The notes beneath the pieces were generated by a model, which was given only the letters and a program-made list of their open reading frames with translations, was not told the DNA's origin and searched no databases. 64,000 bases of DNA from Pirellulales bacterium (GTDB lineage: Bacteria > Planctomycetota > Planctomycetia > Pirellulales > Thermoguttaceae). Made by a program: the position numbers and the translations under genes. Below, piece by piece: positions 45,997 through 54,862 of this stretch (position 1 is its first letter; every line of letters begins with the position of its first letter). The stretch is from contig JAFGRD010000150.1 in assembly GCA_016935315.1 (NCBI GenBank), forward strand, positions 23,444 to 87,443, given 5' to 3'.

Positions 45997-48255
45997 ATGG
46001 CGCTTACCACCCAGAAGACCTCTCTGACCGTTGCCCTGGTCGGCAATCCCAATACGGGCAAGTCGACTCTCTTCGGTGCCCTGGCGGGTGTCCACCAACA
46101 CGTGGGCAACTACCCCGGGGTCACGGTGGAGAAGAAGACCGGGAATATGGAACACGCCGGGCGGTCGTACGAATTGATCGACCTACCCGGGCTGTATAGC
46201 CTCGCGCCGCGTTCCCGCGACGAAATGGTGGCCGTCGACGTGCTCTTGGGGCGTCGCGAGGATTGCCCGCCGGTGGACCTTATCGTCTGCATCGTCGACG
46301 CGGGCAATCTCCAACGCAATTTCTACCTGGTCAGCCAGGTGCTGGAGTTGGGGATCCCGACGGTGGTGGCGGTGAACATGATCGATGTAGCCGCACGACG
46401 CGGCATCAGCGTCGACGTTCAGCGGCTCGAGCGTCAATTGGGTGTGCCGATCGTGGCCGTGCAGGCGAATCGGCGCATCGGTCTCCCTGCGCTGAAAGCC
46501 TCGATCAGTGCGGCGGTCGATCGCCAACCGCACAGCGCCCCATCACCGTTTCCCGAAGTGTTCGAGGACGAGACTTCCCGCCTGGAATCCCTTTTGGCGG
46601 AACACTTTGTAGAGGCCGGGCGACACCAGCCCCTGCCACGTTGCCTCGTCCGCCGGCTGTTGCTCGACATGCACGGCTACCTGGCGGAAACGCTGCTGGG
46701 CATCGGCAAGGGGCAGACGGTCCAGAATCTGGAAGCAGCGCGGGCACGGCTGGCCGATCGGGACTGCCCCGTTCCGGCGATCGAGACCACGGCCCGTTAC
46801 GAATGGGCCGGTACCGTGCTCGAAGGGGTGGTCAGCGAATCCGGCCGAGAGCAGACTTCGGGCACCGACCGGATCGACCGGCTGCTGACCCATCGCGTTT
46901 GGGGGACCCTGGTTTTCGGGCTGTTGATGGTCGTTGTGTTCCAATCGGTATTCGTTGGCGGTGAGTCGCTGATGTGGCCGATCGACGCAGGCACGGAAGC
47001 CACCGGCCGGTGGTTGGAGGGGCACATGGCCGAGGGTGCGCTGCGGAGCCTGATGGTCGACGGTGTGATCGGCGGTGCGGGCGGCGTGTTGAGCTTCCTG
47101 CCGCAGATCATGATCCTGTTCTGCTTCCTCGCCGTGCTCGAAGACTGCGGATACATGGCCCGAGCCGCCTATCTAATGGACCGGATCATGGTTCGTGTCG
47201 GCCTGAGCGGCAAGTCGTTCATTCCCATGCTTTCGGCGTTTGCCTGCGCGATTCCGGGCATCATGGCCGCACGCGTGATCGAGAACGAGCGCGACCGGCT
47301 GACCACGATTCTGGTTGCGCCGCTGATGACCTGTTCGGCCCGGCTGCCGGTCTATGCCTTGTTGATTGCCGCCTTCATTCCCGAGCGCACGTACTTCGGC
47401 GGCATGGTGAACCTCCAGGGGCTCACCATGGCCGGGTTGTACGTGTTGGGCATCGCGACGGCCGTGGTGGCGGCATTGGTGCTGAAGCGGACCGTGCTGC
47501 GGGGAGAGGTCTCGCCATTTCTGATGGAGCTGCCCAGCTACAAGCTGCCTTCGCCGCGGAACGTCGTCTACCGCGTCGTGCAGCGTGGTTGGCTGTTTTT
47601 GCGCTGTGCCGGGACCCTGATTCTGGGAGTTTCCATCATCGTCTGGGCGGCACTCTACTACCCACACGACGCCGAAGTCGTCGAAGCCGAATTCCAGCCC
47701 CAAAGCCAGCAGCTTCAGCGACGGCTCGATGCGCTGGCTGTCGGTGATCCGCGCTACGCAGAGGTCCAGCAGCAACGAGTTGAATTGCAGCGCGCGATCC
47801 AGGGCGCCTACCAGCGACAGAGTATTCTGGGGCGGGCCGGCCGGATCATCGAGCCGGTCGTCAAGCCGTTGGGATGGGATTGGCGGATCGGTTGCGCCGT
47901 CATCGCCTCGTTTCCCGCCCGCGAGATCGTCGTCGCCACGATGGGTGTGGTCTACAACCTGGGAGAAGACATTGACGTCGAATCGCCGGGCGACACCGGC
48001 CGACTGCACGCGAAGCTGCATGCGGCCACGTGGGACGGAACAGACCCGCCGCGGAAAGTGTTCAATATCCCGGTTGCCTTGTCGATCCTCGTGTTCTTTG
48101 CCCTATGCGCCCAATGCGCGGCCACACTGGCCGTCATTCGGCGCGAGACCAACAGTTGGCGATGGCCGGCGTTCACGTTCGGCTATATGACCACGCTGGC
48201 GTACGTCGGAGCCCTGGTCACCTACCAGGTAGGCATGTGGATCGGTGGCCCGTAG
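45997..48255 (+). CDS. feoB: Ferrous iron transporter FeoB
   Basis: This 752-residue protein has an N-terminal GTPase with G1 (GNPNTGKST, residues 16-24), G3 in DLPGLYSL and G4 as NMID. A membrane part of eight or more helices follows. The Gate motifs include FACAIPGIMAARVIENERDR and LMTCSARLPVYALL with conserved cysteines. It imports Fe(II) across the inner membrane. The ATG at 45997 is chosen; a TTG directly after the feoA stop at 45985 would add four residues and couple translation. A hairpin and a dispersed repeat follow the stop. Confidence 0.95.
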   Translation: MALTTQKTSLTVALVGNPNTGKSTLFGALAGVHQHVGNYPGVTVEKKTGNMEHAGRSYELIDLPGLYSLAPRSRDEMVAVDVLLGRREDCPPVDLIVCIVDAGNLQRNFYLVSQVLELGIPTVVAVNMIDVAARRGISVDVQRLERQLGVPIVAVQANRRIGLPALKASISAAVDRQPHSAPSPFPEVFEDETSRLESLLAEHFVEAGRHQPLPRCLVRRLLLDMHGYLAETLLGIGKGQTVQNLEAARARLADRDCPVPAIETTARYEWAGTVLEGVVSESGREQTSGTDRIDRLLTHRVWGTLVFGLLMVVVFQSVFVGGESLMWPIDAGTEATGRWLEGHMAEGALRSLMVDGVIGGAGGVLSFLPQIMILFCFLAVLEDCGYMARAAYLMDRIMVRVGLSGKSFIPMLSAFACAIPGIMAARVIENERDRLTTILVAPLMTCSARLPVYALLIAAFIPERTYFGGMVNLQGLTMAGLYVLGIATAVVAALVLKRTVLRGEVSPFLMELPSYKLPSPRNVVYRVVQRGWLFLRCAGTLILGVSIIVWAALYYPHDAEVVEAEFQPQSQQLQRRLDALAVGDPRYAEVQQQRVELQRAIQGAYQRQSILGRAGRIIEPVVKPLGWDWRIGCAVIASFPAREIVVATMGVVYNLGEDIDVESPGDTGRLHAKLHAATWDGTDPPRKVFNIPVALSILVFFALCAQCAATLAVIRRETNSWRWPAFTFGYMTTLAYVGALVTYQVGMWIGGP

Positions 48256-48258
48256 TCC

Positions 48259-48286
48259 GCCGGCGCTTCGACGGCAGAGCGCCGGC
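48259..48286 (+). terminator. Stem-loop after feoB
   Basis: GCCGGCGCT at 48259-48267 pairs with AGCGCCGGC at 48278-48286 across a 10-base loop, starting four bases after the feoB stop. A T-run comes only 11 bases later, so it may attenuate rather than fully stop transcription into the small gene downstream. Confidence 0.5.
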
Positions 48287-48298
48287 AGCAAAGTCGTT

Positions 48299-48402
48299 TT
48301 GATGTTTGCACTACCGATGATCAAGGCCAGTCCACCCGAGGCCGAAGAACATCGAGCTCCCGTTGGTCGCCCTCGCACATGGACTGTGCAAAGGTCAATA
48401 AC
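48299..48402. repeat. Dispersed intergenic repeat, copy 2
   Basis: The element starts TTGATGTTTGCAC and ends GTGCAAAGGTCAATAAC, so the ends are near-perfect inverted repeats of each other. The core GAGCTCCCGTTGGTCGCCC matches copy 1 at 17 of 19 positions. It lies between feoB and its small partner gene. Confidence 0.72.
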
Positions 48403-48420
48403 ACGCCATGAGGCTTGCCC

Positions 48421-48618
48421 ATGATTCTCGACTGGCAGAACGCCGTCGCCTTGAGCCTGGTAGCCGCAGCGCTGTTCTATGTGCTCAGACGCTTGCGACG
48501 AACCACGGCAGGCGGTCGGGACGCGGGTTGCGGTACGTGCTCCCGCTGCGGCGCGCCTTCCGTCGACAAGCCGTTGGTGTCGATCGACCCGCCGTCGGAC
48601 TCTTCATCACCGGGTTGA
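48421..48618 (+). CDS. FeoB-associated Cys-rich membrane protein
   Basis: The protein has 65 residues. One TM helix (AVALSLVAAALFYVLRRLRR) is followed by a cysteine cluster GCGTCSRCGAP and a short polar tail. This layout matches the small FeoB-associated Cys-rich proteins found after feoB in many phyla; they may handle iron or aid FeoB assembly. Its last 12 bases overlap the end of the convergent DUF1573 gene. Confidence 0.8.
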   Translation: MILDWQNAVALSLVAAALFYVLRRLRRTTAGGRDAGCGTCSRCGAPSVDKPLVSIDPPSDSSSPG

Positions 48619-49593
48619 AATCACCGCATAAGCCGCCAATTCCGGCGTCATCTGCCCGAGATCCGTCTGGATGCGGATGGTCTTGGCGACTCGTCCCGCC
48701 TCGGCACCGGCCACAAACGTCACCGGAATCACGTGGACCGTTTTGGCTGCCTGTTCGTCCGTCGTGCCAAACTCGAACGAATCGTCGTCACAGGTAATCG
48801 AGAGGACCCGAAAGGGCTTTTTTCCCCGAACCACCAGCGGCTTGGTGATCTTCTTGCCCGGCTCGACCACGCCCATGAACAGCGAACTGGGGCTCACGGT
48901 AATCCCCGAGAGGACCTGGCCTTCGACCAGTACGGGAATCTGCGACTGGCGATCGTTGGTCACCAGCATCACGTGATCTCGGACGAATCCGGCCGGTGCG
49001 TTCTCGTCCAGGTGGACGAGCAGATCGTACGCGACGCGCCCGAAGTCCTTTCGCTTCTGGATGGCCTTGGCGGTAACGTGAGGGTTGGCACTCTTGACCC
49101 CCACGATCCTCCAGTCGCTTCGACCGGAATAGCTCACCTCGACCTTCGTATCGGCCGGGACACCCTGGTCTACCTCTCCCAATTGCACGCTGCTGGGGCT
49201 GAACACGACGTCGTTGCGGATGTAGGCGCGGACGTGTAACTGGACCTCCGCGTACAACGGCTTGTCGATGGTCACTGTCAGCGTGGCGCCTTTTTGCCCC
49301 AGGAAAGACCCCGAATTGATCGACGCGACGATCGCCCCCTTCTCGTACGTCTTCAGCAGGGGGTTCTTGATCCGCGGGCTGGTGCAGCCGCAACTGGAAC
49401 GGACACTGGCAACGTGGACGTCTTCCAGATAGATGTTCGATAGCACGAACTCGTATTCGGCCTTGGCATTTCGGGCGATGGAGCCGAAATCATGGCTGGT
49501 GGTCTCGAACATCTTCCTGGCCCACTCCTGCCCCCACCCGGGCGAACCGATCAAGAGGGCCAATACGCAGAACAGACTGACCTTGCGTAACAT
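48607..49593 (-). CDS. Secreted DUF1573 protein
   Basis: This 328-residue protein has a signal peptide (MLRKVSLFCVLALLIGSPGWG). It then carries Ig-like ASH/DUF1573 domains. The hallmark is TTSHDFGSIARNAKAEYEF followed by SSCGCTSP. A second similar module opens with VSPSSLFMGVVEPGKK. DUF1573 proteins are abundant in Planctomycetes and Bacteroidetes envelopes; no biochemical role is established. The gene converges on the feo cluster and overlaps the last gene there by 12 bases. The start ATG at 49593 gives a proper signal peptide. Confidence 0.88.
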   Translation of the reverse strand: MLRKVSLFCVLALLIGSPGWGQEWARKMFETTSHDFGSIARNAKAEYEFVLSNIYLEDVHVASVRSSCGCTSPRIKNPLLKTYEKGAIVASINSGSFLGQKGATLTVTIDKPLYAEVQLHVRAYIRNDVVFSPSSVQLGEVDQGVPADTKVEVSYSGRSDWRIVGVKSANPHVTAKAIQKRKDFGRVAYDLLVHLDENAPAGFVRDHVMLVTNDRQSQIPVLVEGQVLSGITVSPSSLFMGVVEPGKKITKPLVVRGKKPFRVLSITCDDDSFEFGTTDEQAAKTVHVIPVTFVAGAEAGRVAKTIRIQTDLGQMTPELAAYAVISTR

Positions 49594-50326
49594 CAGCGTT
49601 GTCTCCCTCGAACTTCAGTAGATGCAAATCGATCCGGAATCGCACGGGGAGTTAGCTGGGTACAACAGGATCCCTGCAGGGGCCGGATTACGGGTGATCA
49701 CCCCCAATTGTCTGCCCGAACGGCAGTGAACACCAAGCAACTCTAGGTCACTCGTCGACACACGTCAATCCGATCCCGCGGAGTGTTTCGAATCCCATGT
49801 CAAGCTCGACAGATTACAGCGTTCTTGTCGCCTTCTTCGGCCATCAATCGCCGCCTCGACCGCGACTCCCTGCTCCCCGCGAAAATCGTATTCCGGCCGC
49901 ACTCAGCCGGCCGACACCATCGCCCGAACTTCAACAGGACCCTTCGGCCCAGACGCAATCACTTGCGGTGACCGTCGAAGCGGTCCTTTGTGCAAGCCGA
50001 CCCTCCGTGCCGCAAGCCGTGCCGCCGCCACAGGTTGCGGACCTTGCCGGGCCCCTCGCAGGCGTGGTTCCCCGGGGATCGCCGGGTGTGTCGTTCCACG
50101 GGGTCGCCATGGTGCAGGGTTACCGTCCGGTCGATAGACAATTGGCCATTTCCAGATTCCTGCCGGATCGAGTGCAAGAATCGGGCCAAAACTGCTCGGG
50201 GAGAGCATTGCCACACCGGTATGGTTTCGGCTAATATTATGGGATTATGCGCAGCTTGGCGGCCGACGTGAGGATAAGCAGCACGGTTGCACCAGAGGCG
50301 CACGGCCGCCGATACGAAACCAGAAC
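49594..50326. other. Long intergenic region before ffh
   Basis: No gene is supported in these 733 bases. Open frames on both strands (for example 49797-50234 plus and 49903-50214 minus) look like GC-rich shadows with no family features. I looked for an SRP 4.5S RNA here because ffh follows, and saw none of its GGTCAGGxCCGGAAGG loop. A promoter is proposed at 50208-50237. Confidence 0.55.
50208..50237 (+). promoter_or_regulatory. Likely promoter of the ffh operon
   Basis: TTGCCA at 50208-50213 and TAATAT at 50232-50237 have an 18-base spacer. They lie 90 bases before the ffh ATG in an otherwise GC-rich region. Confidence 0.45.
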
Positions 50327-51814
50327 ATGTTTGAATCGCTTTCGGGAAATCTGACCTCAGCTCTGAGAACCCTGCGGGGACGCGGCAGGTTGACCGAGGC
50401 CAATATGCGCGAAGGCCTCGAACTGGTGCAACGGGCATTGTTGGAGGCAGACGTCAGCTTCTCGGTGTCCAAGGAGTTCATGGCTCGGGTGACCGATCAG
50501 GCAACCGGCGAGCGGGTGATGAAGTCCCTGGACCCCTCGCAGCAACTTGTTGCCATTGTCCACCAGGAGTTGATCGCCCTGATGGGCCCGGTCGACCATT
50601 CCCTCCACCTGAAGGGTGGTTTGACCACCGTTATGCTTTGTGGGTTACAGGGCTCCGGCAAGACTACAACCTGCGGCAAGTTGGGGCGGACGATCCAGCA
50701 GCGGGGACGCAAGCCGATGCTGGTCGCCGCCGACCTGCAACGCCCGGCCGCCATCAACCAACTCCAGGTGCTCGGCGAGCAGCTCGATTTGCCGGTCTAC
50801 GCCGACCTCAGCGCCAAGGACCCCGTGAAACTCTGCCACGCCGCGGTCCGCCAGGCCCGAGGTACCGGGGTCGACGTGTTGATCCTGGACACGGCGGGCC
50901 GATTGCACGTCGACGCGGAGTTGATGGCGCAGCTCGCGCAGATCGACAACCGTGTGCAGCCCGAGCAGGTGTATCTGGTGGTCGACGCGATGACTGGTCA
51001 GGACGCCGTCAACAGTGCCAAGGTGTTCAACGAGGCGTTGGAGCTCGACGGCGTGATCATGACCAAGCTCGACGGCGACGCCCGCGGCGGGGCGGCCCTG
51101 TCGGTCAAGGCGGTCACCGGCGTGCCGATCAAGTTCGTGGGCACAGGCGAGCACCTCGACGCCCTGGAGGAGTTTCACCCGGACCGGATGGCCGGCCGGA
51201 TCCTCGGCATGGGCGACGTGCTGACTTTGGTCGAAAAGGCGCAACAGGAATTCGACCAGGAGGAGATGCAGAAGCAGGAGGCCCGGCTCCGCAAAGGGGA
51301 GTTCACTCTCGACGATTTCAAGAAGATGCTGGGCCAGACGACGAAGCTTGGGCCGATCAACAAGCTCATGGGGATGATTCCGGGCATGAGCGGCATGGCC
51401 GACATGGTGGGCGATCTCGACGCCGAGAAGGACATGCGCCGACTGGTCGGCGTGATCGACGCGATGACGCCGGAGGAACGCCGCAATCCGTCCAAGGTCA
51501 TTGATCAGAGTCGCCGCCGCCGGATTGCGGCGGGAGCCGGCGTCGAGCCCCATGAGGTCAACGAGCTGGTCAAACAGTTCGACGGCATCGCCGACATCAT
51601 GAAGCGGATGTCGGGGATGGGCATACGCGACCGGATGCGGATGATGAAGGAGATTAGCGAAGGTGGGATGCTCCACCCCGGGGCCCAAATCGCCCGGCAA
51701 AAGGGAAGCACCGGCAAGCGGTTGACGCCCAGGGAGCGGGCCAATTTGAAGAAACAGCGCGAGAAAGAGATCCGGCGAAAGAAGCGGGAAACCAAGCGAA
51801 ACAGAAAGAAGTAG
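50327..51814 (+). CDS. ffh: Signal recognition particle protein Ffh
   Basis: This 495-residue GTPase has an N domain (to about 90) and a G domain with the P-loop [10 protein letters not shown] at 106-115, DTAGRLH and [11 protein letters not shown] Met-rich M domain from about 300 contains [12 protein letters not shown] and [11 protein letters not shown]. Ffh binds 4.5S RNA and signal sequences and delivers nascent membrane proteins to FtsY. The C-terminus is very basic. No SRP RNA gene was found in the window. It leads the rpsP-trmD-rplS block with a 42-base gap. Confidence 0.96.
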   Translation: MFESLSGNLTSALRTLRGRGRLTEANMREGLELVQRALLEADVSFSVSKEFMARVTDQATGERVMKSLDPSQQLVAIVHQELIALMGPVDHSLHLKGGLTTVMLCGLQGSGKTTTCGKLGRTIQQRGRKPMLVAADLQRPAAINQLQVLGEQLDLPVYADLSAKDPVKLCHAAVRQARGTGVDVLILDTAGRLHVDAELMAQLAQIDNRVQPEQVYLVVDAMTGQDAVNSAKVFNEALELDGVIMTKLDGDARGGAALSVKAVTGVPIKFVGTGEHLDALEEFHPDRMAGRILGMGDVLTLVEKAQQEFDQEEMQKQEARLRKGEFTLDDFKKMLGQTTKLGPINKLMGMIPGMSGMADMVGDLDAEKDMRRLVGVIDAMTPEERRNPSKVIDQSRRRRIAAGAGVEPHEVNELVKQFDGIADIMKRMSGMGIRDRMRMMKEISEGGMLHPGAQIARQKGSTGKRLTPRERANLKKQREKEIRRKKRETKRNRKK

Positions 51815-51856
51815 TACAAGCGCGATTACCAGCGACAACCTTACGAGGAGAATAGC

Positions 51857-52291
51857 GTGTCAGTAAGAATTCGGATGAAGAAGCTGGGGCGGCGGCATCG
51901 GCCGTTCTATCGCATCTGTGCGATGGACATCCGCACGCCCCGCAACGGCCGCGTGCTCGAAGAGCTCGGCACCTACGACCCGATGGTGCCCGACGTCGAC
52001 GCCCGGGCGGTGCTCAACGGCGAGCGGATCAACCATTGGCTCAGCGTGGGCGCCCAGCCGTCGGACAAAGTCAAAGTGTTGATCAAGAAGTACGGCGCCG
52101 AGGGAACGCACGTCCAACAGCAGAAGGTGGCGTTGGATCGGCTCGCGCAGGTCCGTCGCCGCCCCGAGCCGCCCCAGGTCGAGTCAAAGCCCGAAGTGGC
52201 CGAGGCCCCGGAGGAGACCGCCGAAACGCAACCCGAAGAGACGCCACAGGAAGCGGCTGACCAACCCGCCGCGGACGAAAATACCGAATAA
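51857..52291 (+). CDS. rpsP: 30S ribosomal protein S16
   Basis: The first 80 or so residues are canonical S16 (MSVRIRMKKLGRRHRPFYRI opening). A further 60 residues rich in Glu, Pro and Ala extend the C-terminus, ending QPAADENTE; S16 is usually 80-90 residues, so the tail is lineage-specific. GAGGAG lies before the GTG start. The protein binds 16S rRNA during early 30S assembly. trmD follows after six bases, without rimM in between. Confidence 0.95.
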   Translation: MSVRIRMKKLGRRHRPFYRICAMDIRTPRNGRVLEELGTYDPMVPDVDARAVLNGERINHWLSVGAQPSDKVKVLIKKYGAEGTHVQQQKVALDRLAQVRRRPEPPQVESKPEVAEAPEETAETQPEETPQEAADQPAADENTE

Positions 52292-52297
52292 TCGCCG

Positions 52298-53020
52298 ATG
52301 CGCTTCGATGTCTTGACCCTGTTTCCCGATATTTTCCAGGGATACCTGGGCCAAAGCCTGTTGAAGCGGGCGATCGACGCCGGGCTGGTGGAAGTGCGAC
52401 TGCACGACATCCGCGACTGGGCCCGCGATAAACACAGCACGGTCGACGACCGCCCCTTCGGGGGCGGCCCGGGCATGGTCCTGAAGGTCGAGCCGACGGT
52501 CGAATGTGTCGAGGCGGTCCGGCGGCAAGATGCCGAGCCGGGCCACCTGGTCATGCTCACCCCGCAAGGACGCCGACTCGATCAGCCGTGTGTCGAACGA
52601 CTGGCAGAGCACCGTCGAATCCTGCTGTTGTGCGGCCGCTATGAAGGCTTCGACGAAAGGATCCGACTGATTTTGAGACCGGAGGAAATCTCGATCGGCG
52701 ACTTTGTTCTCAACGGGGGTGAAGTGGCCGCCATGGCTATCATCGACGCGGTGATTCGCCTGGTGCCGGGCGTGCTCGGCGACGAGGACAGCAGCGAGGA
52801 GGATTCGTTCTCGGGCAGGCGGCGGTGGTTGGAGTTCGCCCAGTACACGCGACCTCGCGAGTACCGCGGCCTGGAGGTTCCCGAGGTGCTGCTTAGCGGA
52901 AACCACCAGCAGATCGCCCGATGGCGAGAAGAAAACAGCAGGCAACGAACTTTGCAGCGCCGAGTCGACTTGTTCGACCAGCGCCCGCCGGAACGGACCG
53001 ACGAAGACCGAGCCAACTGA
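52298..53020 (+). CDS. trmD: tRNA (guanine-N1)-methyltransferase
   Basis: This 240-residue trefoil-knot SPOUT enzyme methylates G37 of tRNAs, using S-adenosylmethionine. It opens with MRFDVLTLFPDIFQGYLGQS and has LLCGRYEGFDERI and GDFVLNGGEVAAMAIIDAV, the SAM-binding knot blocks. It is six bases after rpsP and 16 bases before rplS. Confidence 0.96.
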   Translation: MRFDVLTLFPDIFQGYLGQSLLKRAIDAGLVEVRLHDIRDWARDKHSTVDDRPFGGGPGMVLKVEPTVECVEAVRRQDAEPGHLVMLTPQGRRLDQPCVERLAEHRRILLLCGRYEGFDERIRLILRPEEISIGDFVLNGGEVAAMAIIDAVIRLVPGVLGDEDSSEEDSFSGRRRWLEFAQYTRPREYRGLEVPEVLLSGNHQQIARWREENSRQRTLQRRVDLFDQRPPERTDEDRAN

Positions 53021-53036
53021 ATCCACGAAAGGGTAA

Positions 53037-53438
53037 ATGATGAGTCAGCAGTTGATGAACATGGTCGAAAAGGCCAACATGAAAGAAGAAGTGTCCTACT
53101 TCGAGATCGGCGACACGGTCGACGTCCATTGCCGCATCTTGGAGGGCGAGAAGGAACGCATCCAGGTGTTCACCGGCGTGGTGATCGCCCGCAGCGGTTC
53201 CGGCACCCGAGAGATGTTCACCGTCCGCCGAATCGTTCAGGGCGAAGGGGTGGAACGCAAGTTCCCGCTGCACTCGCCGCGAATCGCCCGGATCGAGGTG
53301 AAGCGGGCGGGTGTGGTACGCCGGGCCAAGCTCTACTACCTCCGCGACCGCGTCGGCAAGGCCGTGCGGCTGAAGGAGCGACGCATCGACGCCGCGAAAC
53401 GCGAAGCCCTGGCCGCCAAGGCCAAGGAATCGAATTGA
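53037..53438 (+). CDS. rplS: 50S ribosomal protein L19
   Basis: The protein has 133 residues with the L19 core [39 protein letters not shown] and [20 protein letters not shown]. It lies at the 30S-50S interface. Two ATG codons overlap at 53037 and 53040. The stop codon falls inside the first bases of dispersed repeat copy 3. Confidence 0.95.
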   Translation: MMSQQLMNMVEKANMKEEVSYFEIGDTVDVHCRILEGEKERIQVFTGVVIARSGSGTREMFTVRRIVQGEGVERKFPLHSPRIARIEVKRAGVVRRAKLYYLRDRVGKAVRLKERRIDAAKREALAAKAKESN

Positions 53439-53533
53439 CGTTTGTGCAGTCAGTGTGCGAGAGCGACCACCGGGAGCCCGATGTTGCCGGCCGCCCGTTG
53501 GTCGCCCTTGGTCCTTCACAGTGTAACCATTAC
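53435..53533. repeat. Dispersed intergenic repeat, copy 3 (diverged)
   Basis: It begins TTGACGTTTGTGCAG across the rplS stop and ends CACAGTGTAACCATTAC. It shares the core GGCCGCCCGTTGGTCGCCC with copies 1 and 2 but has diverged elsewhere. Confidence 0.55.
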
Positions 53534-53553
53534 TAGCAGCGAGCCTTGCTCCC

Positions 53554-53985
53554 ATGGGCGTGGGCGCCGTTTTCTCGCACTGGCTTTCCCGCGCGTTTCC
53601 GAAGCAAACGCTCGGCCGGCGAGGTGAGGCGGCGGCGGCCCGGTTCCTGAAGCGCCGTGGATACAGAATCGTCGCACGGGGCCAACGGCTCCGCGGCGGT
53701 GAGATCGACATCGTGGCCGTCGCCCCCAATCGCACGATCGTCTTCGTCGAGGTCAAGACCCGCGAGACCGACCAGCTCGGCCACCCCGCCGAAGCCGTCA
53801 ACGCCGCCAAGCAGCGGCGCTTGACCCGTCTGGCGGTCACGTATCTCAAATGCCGGGGTCTCCTGGAATATGCCTCCCGTTTCGACGTGATCGCCGTCAT
53901 TTGGCCGAAGGGCAAATGGTTTCCCCGCATCGAGCATTTCGAGAATGCGTTCGAAGCGGTGGGCAAAGGGGAGCTGTATTCCTGA
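53554..53985 (+). CDS. yraN: UPF0102 family protein YraN
   Basis: This 143-residue predicted endonuclease-like protein has the UPF0102 core: GRRGEAAAARFLKRRGYRIV, GGEIDIVAV and VFVEVKTR, the last being the Asp/Glu-x-Lys nuclease pattern. Its role is unknown, though it resembles Holliday-junction resolvases. It usually follows rplS and rnhB; rnhB is absent here and the repeat takes its place. Confidence 0.93.
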   Translation: MGVGAVFSHWLSRAFPKQTLGRRGEAAAARFLKRRGYRIVARGQRLRGGEIDIVAVAPNRTIVFVEVKTRETDQLGHPAEAVNAAKQRRLTRLAVTYLKCRGLLEYASRFDVIAVIWPKGKWFPRIEHFENAFEAVGKGELYS

Positions 53986-54160
53986 ACGCGGCCATTCCGT
54001 GCGCTTTCCGGCCGGGCGGCTTCCCACTCGGCGACTTGCACCTGGACGTTCCCCAGACACGCGACGTCGAGTTCTATCCGAAGACCTTGGAGCGCGGGAT
54101 ACCCACCTGCCCCCCGAGCGCAGAGTGTGAAACGAAGACCGTGCGTCGCGAAACGGGAGA

Positions 54161-54205
54161 CTGGACGATCTGCTCGGGAGCGTAGTTCTTGCGTCTCTTC
54201 GTCAC
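54161..54205 (-). pseudogene. IS3-type OrfA N-terminal scrap
   Basis: From a GTG at 54205 the minus strand reads MTKRRKNYAPEQIVQ, the start of an IS3-family OrfA helix-turn-helix protein. The similarity then stops. No OrfB, inverted repeats or target duplication was found, so this is at most a tiny fossil. Confidence 0.4.
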
Positions 54206-54304
54206 GGAGATCTTCCTCTGGGGCTCTATGGCAACTCGGAGCCCGGGATTCTCCATTTCCGACTGAAGCAAGACACGGGTAACGCCCATCGTGCCGTTCC
54301 GCCG

Positions 54305-54353
54305 CTTGACTTTCGGCGACGTCCCCGCTACGTTTTCGGTATTACGTCTACGT
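54305..54353 (+). promoter_or_regulatory. Promoter and likely MarR operator of the xylan locus
   Basis: TTGACT at 54305-54310 and TACGTT at 54328-54333 have a 17-base spacer. A perfect palindrome TACGT-CT-ACGTA at 54342-54353 covers the expected transcription start, 27 bases before the MarR ATG. This position and symmetry suit an autoregulatory MarR dimer site. Confidence 0.5.
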
Positions 54354-54379
54354 ACTAAATGCAATGAGGCTTGACGATT

Positions 54380-54862
54380 ATGTCGAACGGACACGAAATC
54401 GCCATGGCGATCCGCAGGGCCTACCTGTCCATGCATCGCCAAGCGGACGCAATCCTTGCTCCCTACGGCGTCACTGCGAACCAATATGTCATTCTGGCGC
54501 TGCTCGCCGAGCGAGACCAAGTTCCGCAGCGAGACCTGGTTGAACGGGCGGCATCGGATCCCAATACGATTCGCCCTGTGTTGATGACACTGGAGCGGAA
54601 GGGATTGGTGACTCGGAAACGGGACCCGAATGACGGCCGTGCCCGATGCGTAGGTTTGAGCAAGAAGGGGCGACGCGTGTTTGAGCAGCTTCAAAGGGAC
54701 AGCCAGCCCTTCCGCGATCGGCTGATGGCTGCCCTGGACCCCGAGGATGCCGGTAGCTTTGCTCAGTACCTGCTGCAGGTTCAGACGGCCATCACCCAAC
54801 GCAGTAGCGTGACAACTTCTGTGACTTCGTTCAGCGGATCTTCCAGTGAGGACAAGCAATGA
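54380..54862 (+). CDS. MarR-family transcriptional regulator
   Basis: This 160-residue protein has a winged-helix core. It opens with AMAIRRAYLSMHRQADAILA, then GVTANQYVILALLAERDQVP, and has the wing and recognition region NTIRPVLMTLERKGLVTRKR with DPNDGRARCVGLSKKGR. MarR proteins are dimeric repressors released by small, often phenolic, ligands. The stop overlaps the GH10 ATG in ATGA, so regulator and xylanase are translationally coupled. A palindrome sits at the promoter. A ligand freed from xylan, such as a hydroxycinnamate, is plausible but unproven. Confidence 0.9.
   Translation: MSNGHEIAMAIRRAYLSMHRQADAILAPYGVTANQYVILALLAERDQVPQRDLVERAASDPNTIRPVLMTLERKGLVTRKRDPNDGRARCVGLSKKGRRVFEQLQRDSQPFRDRLMAALDPEDAGSFAQYLLQVQTAITQRSSVTTSVTSFSGSSSEDKQ

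Larger units (their letters stand above)
53986..54379. other. Intergenic region with a transposase scrap and the xylan-locus promoter
   Basis: These 394 bases hold no intact gene. They contain a short minus-strand match to an IS3-type OrfA start, and a promoter with a palindromic operator just before the MarR gene. Confidence 0.55.

Noticed and set aside
49900..50230. SRP 4.5S RNA next to ffh
   Set aside because: I looked on both strands for the conserved domain IV loop (GGTCAGGxCCGGAAGG). The nearest minus-strand match keeps only a short AAGGTCCG, which is not enough.
49797..50234. Possible gene between the DUF1573 gene and ffh
   Set aside because: Pro/Arg-rich translation with no domain, no ribosome-binding site and an equally open antisense frame.
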